DNA of 10,407 bases from an uncultured Porphyromonadaceae bacterium (GTDB taxonomy: Bacteria > Bacteroidota > Bacteroidia > Bacteroidales > Muribaculaceae). Positions 6,676-10,407 of this stretch are shown in pieces. Below the pieces are notes generated by a model, which searched no databases, was not told the origin of the DNA, and was given only the letters and a program-made list of their open reading frames with translations. The stretch is taken from assembly GCA_900545955.1 (NCBI GenBank), contig URAU01000029.1, positions 1 through 10,407 on the forward strand, read 5' to 3'. Position 1 is the stretch's first letter. Every line of letters starts with the position of its first letter. Position numbers and translations under genes: made by a program.

Positions 6676-8139
6676 TCAGGCTGTCCGTTCGGCTATCGGC
6701 TCGGCCGCACGCAACGACCGCACATTGCGGCCGAAGAGTCCTGAAAATACAATGGCGAGCGTCAGCCCGGCTCCCAGGCCGGTGGCCCATGGAAGGCCGA
6801 ACCCTTCAGGCGAAGGTGCGACGATGAGGTAGGAGGTGCAGACCACCGTCATGAACAGCGCCGGGATAAGCGTGATGGCGTAGATGCGTCCGTGGCGTGC
6901 GAGATATACGGTGCATGCCCAGAGTGTGAATACCGAGAGCGTCTGGTTGCTCCATGCGAAGTAGCGCCAGAGCACATTGAAGTCAATTTGGAGCAGACCG
7001 AACGTAAGGGCGAAAATCGGCACGGAGATTACCACACGCTGCCAGAATCTGGTCTGCGGGAAATGCGTGAAGTCGGCCACGATGAGACGCGCGCTGCGCA
7101 GGGCGGTGTCGCCGGTGGTGATTGGCGCTGCAATCACGCCGATCATGGCAATCACGCCGCCTACAACGCCGAACCAGCTTATCGAGATGTCGTGTACGAG
7201 CGATCCGGGCGAATGTCCCGGTTCGGCCATGTATGCCGAGAGGCCTTCGTAGCCGTCGGTGAAGGTAATGGTCGCTGCCGCCCATATCAGGGCCACAATT
7301 CCTTCGGCTACCATCGCGCCGTAGAAAATAGGGCGAGCCTGGCGTTCGGAGGTGATGCAGCGGGCCATCATGGGCGACTGCGTGGCGTGGAAGCCCGAGA
7401 TGGCGCCACACGCTATGGAGATGAAGAGCATCGGGAATATGGGATGTGTGGCCGCGAGGTCGGGTGCGTAGCGGTTCATCAGTCCGCCCGCGAAGGCTTC
7501 TGGCACCTCGACATTGCCGAATATCATTATCGCCACCAGCCCTACGGCCATGAAGAAGAGCACCACGGCAAAGAGCGGGTAGATGTTGCCAATCAGTTTG
7601 TCGACAGGGAAAAGTGTGGCCAGCAGATAGTAAATGAATATCACCACAGCCCAGAATGTGGCGTCGAGCGCCTCGGGCGTAAGCGACGCCACCAGCCCGG
7701 AGGTGGTCACCACGAAAACACCTCCCACGAGGATGAGGAGCACCACCGAGAAGACGCGCATCACCTGTTTGACGCCCGTGCCCAGCTCCTTGCCTACTAT
7801 TTCGGGGAGTGATACGCCCCCCGCGCGCAGCGAAATCATGGCCGAGACGAAGTCGTGGACCGCGCCGGCAAAGAGCGTGCCCAGCACAATCCAGAGGTAG
7901 GCTGCCGGGCCGTACATTATTCCCATAATGGCGCCGAAAATCGGGCCGAGGCCGGCGATGTTCAGAAACTGCACGAGAAATACTTTCCATGCCGGCATCG
8001 GCACGAAGTCCACGCCGTCGGTCTGTGTCGTTGCCGGGGTGGGACGCTTCGGGTCTATGCCGAAAATACGTTCCACAACCAGTCCGTAGACGAAATATCC
8101 CCCTATCAGCAGGGCGAGAGATGCAAGAAACGAAATCAT
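6676..8139 (-). CDS. cstA: CstA-family carbon starvation / small-substrate transporter
   Basis: This 487-residue inner-membrane protein has roughly a dozen hydrophobic segments. CstA-family members import peptides or pyruvate, especially when carbon is scarce. Family hallmarks seen are DGVDFVPMPAWKVFLVQF (41-58), NIAGLGPIFGAIMGIMYGP (60-78), AGAVHDFVSAMISLR (91-105), a GFHATQSPMMARCITSE block (249-265), TGDTALRSARLIVAD (342-356) and LWRYFAWSNQTL (390-401). At 487 residues it is far shorter than the E. coli proteins (about 700) and resembles the compact form common in Bacteroidetes. Nothing suggests a frameshift. The start at 8139 (MISFLASLALLIGGYFVYGL) opens in the first membrane segment. It follows the TPR/PD40 gene by 62 bases and precedes the PHP gene by 39, so an operon is likely. 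Which substrate it carries cannot be read from the sequence. Confidence 0.92.
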   Translation of the reverse strand: MISFLASLALLIGGYFVYGLVVERIFGIDPKRPTPATTQTDGVDFVPMPAWKVFLVQFLNIAGLGPIFGAIMGIMYGPAAYLWIVLGTLFAGAVHDFVSAMISLRAGGVSLPEIVGKELGTGVKQVMRVFSVVLLILVGGVFVVTTSGLVASLTPEALDATFWAVVIFIYYLLATLFPVDKLIGNIYPLFAVVLFFMAVGLVAIMIFGNVEVPEAFAGGLMNRYAPDLAATHPIFPMLFISIACGAISGFHATQSPMMARCITSERQARPIFYGAMVAEGIVALIWAAATITFTDGYEGLSAYMAEPGHSPGSLVHDISISWFGVVGGVIAMIGVIAAPITTGDTALRSARLIVADFTHFPQTRFWQRVVISVPIFALTFGLLQIDFNVLWRYFAWSNQTLSVFTLWACTVYLARHGRIYAITLIPALFMTVVCTSYLIVAPSPEGFGLPWATGLGAGLTLAIVFSGLFGRNVRSLRAAEPIAERTA

Positions 8140-8201
8140 GATTTTAGGTCGGAGGTCAGAGTGATGATATCGGAGGTCGGCGCGACGGAGCGGGGGTGTG
8201 G

Positions 8202-9650
8202 TCAGCGTTCGAGAGTGATGACATCGTTGCGCAGCGTCTGGAGCTCGGCGCGCGAGGCCGAAATCTGCTCTTCGGCGCGGAGGATGAGATCGTCGAAACG
8301 GGTGTCACCTTTGGCGAACGCCTCGCGCATCTTCTGAAGATTGGCCATGGCCTCGTTGAAGCGGTTAAGACTGTCCATATAGGTGTGCATGGCTTCGCGT
8401 GCGGCGGGTGTGCGGAAGTCGGCGTAGTTGGTGTAGACGCCGCGCCCGGGGATTGCGATGGTGAATTCCACGGGGCGCGTGGAGGGGTCGTTGTTCAGAG
8501 CCACGATGCGCTCCACGATTGCCCGGCGATCGGTATCCGGGCGCCATGAGTCGCGGATTGCGTCGATGCGTGCGCGCGATGCCAGAGTGGGGTCGTCCGG
8601 GTCGATGTTCTGGCGCAGTTCCGAAGGTATGAATACATAGATGGTCACTTTGCCGGGAATGCGGTTGCGGTCGGTGGCCCACCATCCCACTCCGGTTAGC
8701 TCGTCGATGGCGAGCATATAGTCGTCGTAGGGGGAGTTGTAGGGCATGCCGAGGTTCTGCGGCTGCAGGAATCCGTTGTCGCCTCGCCGCGATATGAAGA
8801 TGTCGAGACCACCGAGCGAGTTCTCGCCGTCGTTGGCAAAATAGAGGGTGATTCCGTCGGGCATGAGGAAGGGGTAGTTGGCGTCGCCACCTTCGCCCAG
8901 GTCTACTGAGTCGTCGGTATCGCCTCCGGAGCCGAGCATGGCGGGACGCTCCCACTGTCCGTCGGTTAGTGCGGCCGAGGAAAAGAGCCGGAATGTGCCC
9001 GTGGTGTCGGGAGCCGCCCATATCATTTCGCGGCGGCTTTCAGGCTCGTAGACCACCGTCGGGTCGGCTGCGGGAAAGCGCTCGGGGAGCACGTCGGCCG
9101 GCGCATTTAGTGAGCCGCTTTCAGGCGAAAGACGGTAGTGGCGGAAAAATGTGTCGGCGTCGACTACCATTGAGTCGATTATCTCGATGTTTTCAACGCG
9201 TCCGAGCATGTTCTCGGTGCGGTCGATACGCTCGTCGAGGTCGCCCGAATTGTCGGGCCCGAGGGTTTTTTTCCCTTTTTTGAGCGATGCACGGTAGGCT
9301 TCAAGCAGCTCGCGTGCCTGTGCGGTCTCCAGGCGGGTGTTGGCGAGCGCGGCGAGCGCCAGCGTGGCCTCGCGGTTGCCCAGACGCCGTGAAGTCTCGA
9401 ACGCCTCGGCGGCTTCCGTGTCGTTGCCCGAGGCACTCAGCAGCTGGCCGAGCTGATAGGGGATTTCGGCGTTCTTAGGCTGGGCGGCTTCAAGGGTGCG
9501 GAGCATGGCGATTGCACCGGCGTTGTCGCCGTCTTCGGCAAGCATCAGAGCCTCTTCGAGGCTCTGAGCCCCCGCGCCGTGTGCGATTGTCACGCCTAAA
9601 GCAAGCAGGGCGGTTAATCTTATTTTGCGGATGGCGGTTTTCAGAGTCAT
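8202..9650 (-). CDS. Exported TPR and PD40 (WD40-like) repeat protein, no OmpA domain
   Basis: This 482-residue protein has a signal peptide (residues 1 to about 28, ending AHGAGAQ with no lipobox cysteine), so it is probably periplasmic or outer-membrane-associated. Residues 31-120 form TPR-like helical pairs (SLEEALMLAEDGDNAGAIAM, then NAEIPYQLGQLLSASGNDTE). Residues about 195-340 hold PD40/WD40-like beta repeats with the typical PFLMPDGITLYFANDG and GGLDIFISRR signature, and a second partial repeat near GVGWWATDR. The last 60 residues or so are charged helices, likely a coiled coil. This order resembles the N-terminal two thirds of T9SS PorE-type proteins, but the C-terminal peptidoglycan-binding OmpA domain is absent. 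The precise role is unknown; scaffolding at the cell envelope is an inference. It starts 25 bases after holA and precedes cstA. Confidence 0.83.
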   Translation of the reverse strand: MTLKTAIRKIRLTALLALGVTIAHGAGAQSLEEALMLAEDGDNAGAIAMLRTLEAAQPKNAEIPYQLGQLLSASGNDTEAAEAFETSRRLGNREATLALAALANTRLETAQARELLEAYRASLKKGKKTLGPDNSGDLDERIDRTENMLGRVENIEIIDSMVVDADTFFRHYRLSPESGSLNAPADVLPERFPAADPTVVYEPESRREMIWAAPDTTGTFRLFSSAALTDGQWERPAMLGSGGDTDDSVDLGEGGDANYPFLMPDGITLYFANDGENSLGGLDIFISRRGDNGFLQPQNLGMPYNSPYDDYMLAIDELTGVGWWATDRNRIPGKVTIYVFIPSELRQNIDPDDPTLASRARIDAIRDSWRPDTDRRAIVERIVALNNDPSTRPVEFTIAIPGRGVYTNYADFRTPAAREAMHTYMDSLNRFNEAMANLQKMREAFAKGDTRFDDLILRAEEQISASRAELQTLRNDVITLER

Positions 9651-9675
9651 ATGGATCGGAGATCGAAAGATTGGA

Positions 9676-10407
9676 TTAGAGTTGTACGGCTTTCTGGCCG
9701 AGAGGGTTAAGGATGTGGATGAGGAGGTCGAGGAAGAGGGCGTATGGATCCTGACGCGAGCCGTTGCCCTTCGAGGCGCCGTCGAAGCGGCGGATAAGGT
9801 CTATGATTTCGATTGTCTGCCATGGGCCGTAGTGCTGCATGGCCGCCTTTACATCCTTGAGTTGCCATGGGGAGCGGAATCCGAGTTCGGCCATAATGCC
9901 GCGCTCGGAGCGGTCGGAGGCGTAGTAGGCGCCGAGAACGTTGGCGAAGAGGTTGAAAATAAGCGGAGCAATCATCTGTACGGGGTGAGCTTTGGGATTG
10001 CCGCGGAAGTTATAGTAGATTTTCAGTGTGCGCTCCACGTCGCGGTTTGCAATGGCTGAGATAAGTTCGAATGAGTTGTATTCCTTCGATACGCCGATGT
10101 TGCGCTCCACGGCCTCGGGTGTTATGGCCGCTCCTGCGCCGAGCGATACGGTGAGCTTGTCGACCTCGTTGTAGAGGCGCGAAAGATCCGTTCCGACGAA
10201 TTCGCAGAGCATGTTGAGAGCCTTTGGCTCTACCGACAGCCCTTTCTCCTTGATGAAGTCGGCTACTACGGTGCCGACGGTGCGGTCGTTGAGTTTCACC
10301 GATTCGAAAGCCACGCCGCCTGAAACTCTCAGGGCCTTCAGGAAGTCGGCTCCGGCAGCTTTCTTGCCTCTGCAGCAGAGACACAACACGGTGGAGGGGT
10401 TGGGGTT
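9676..10407 (-). CDS. holA: DNA polymerase III subunit delta, C-terminal part (5' end outside window)
   Basis: HolA is the clamp-loader subunit that opens the beta sliding clamp during chromosome replication. The reading frame stays open to the window edge: six codons (NPNPST) precede the GTG at 10389, so that GTG is not the true start and about 100 N-terminal residues are missing. Visible family signatures are STVLCLCCRGKKAAG, VAFESVKL, LCEFVGTDLSRLYNEVDKL, ERNIGVSKEYNSFELISAIA, NPKAHPVQMIAPLIFNLFA, IMAELGFRSPWQLKDVKAAM and LIRRFDGASKGNG. These match the Bacteroidetes delta subunit, including its C-terminal helical collar domain. The stop is TAA at 9676-9678. It is the first gene of the - strand cluster within this window, and any promoter lies outside. 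Confidence 0.9.
   Translation of the reverse strand, partial: NPNPSTVLCLCCRGKKAAGADFLKALRVSGGVAFESVKLNDRTVGTVVADFIKEKGLSVEPKALNMLCEFVGTDLSRLYNEVDKLTVSLGAGAAITPEAVERNIGVSKEYNSFELISAIANRDVERTLKIYYNFRGNPKAHPVQMIAPLIFNLFANVLGAYYASDRSERGIMAELGFRSPWQLKDVKAAMQHYGPWQTIEIIDLIRRFDGASKGNGSRQDPYALFLDLLIHILNPLGQKAVQL

Noticed and set aside
6892..7812. Open frame of 306 codons on the + strand opposite cstA
   Set aside because: The translation is rich in H, E, R and G, as expected when a hydrophobic membrane-protein gene is read on the wrong strand; cstA is unambiguous.
10389..10389. GTG at 10389 as the start of holA
   Set aside because: The frame stays open to the window edge, the preceding residues (NPNPST) fit the family, and the protein would lack its N-terminal domain.

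Overview
The window looks like chromosomal DNA from a member of the Bacteroidales. A Muribaculaceae-like gut bacterium is my best guess, but it is not proven. The evidence is a Bacteroides-type promoter (TTTG then TAAATTTG), two large exported proteins ending in domains that resemble type IX secretion (T9SS) sorting signals, a BACON-like domain, a TPR/PD40 periplasmic protein, a short Bacteroidetes-style CstA, and a HolA C-terminus of Bacteroidetes type. Shine-Dalgarno sequences are not evident. Most coding DNA is GC-rich (hand count 58% in 3961-4020), except large parts of the first gene.

Left half (1-5750, + strand): a leader region of about 275 bases carries one good promoter. Two exported, multi-domain, non-enzymatic-looking surface or secreted proteins follow. 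The first (276-3194) is built of jelly-roll-like domains alternating with pairs of fibronectin III-like domains, then a C-terminal sorting-like domain. The second (3267-5687) has a jelly-roll-like domain, two PKD-like domains, an unassigned beta-rich region, a BACON-like domain and a second sorting-like domain. A 14-bp hairpin separates them and a strong terminator-like hairpin follows the second. They probably form a two-gene transcription unit of secreted adhesins or glycan/protein-binding proteins.

Middle (5688-5802): a short convergent intergenic region holds the terminator and a small 9-base-period tandem repeat (TATAAGCCC).

Right half (5803-10407, - strand): four closely spaced genes read right to left. 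They are the C-terminal part of DNA polymerase III delta (holA, cut by the window edge), an exported TPR/PD40 protein, a CstA-family carbon-starvation transporter, and a PHP-family histidinol-phosphatase-like hydrolase. Gaps of 25, 62 and 39 bases suggest one operon of functionally unrelated housekeeping genes.

I see no RNA genes, CRISPR array, insertion sequence or phage. I found no convincing new system. The most unusual material is the mosaic, internally repeated first protein and the PD40 protein, which lacks an OmpA domain.
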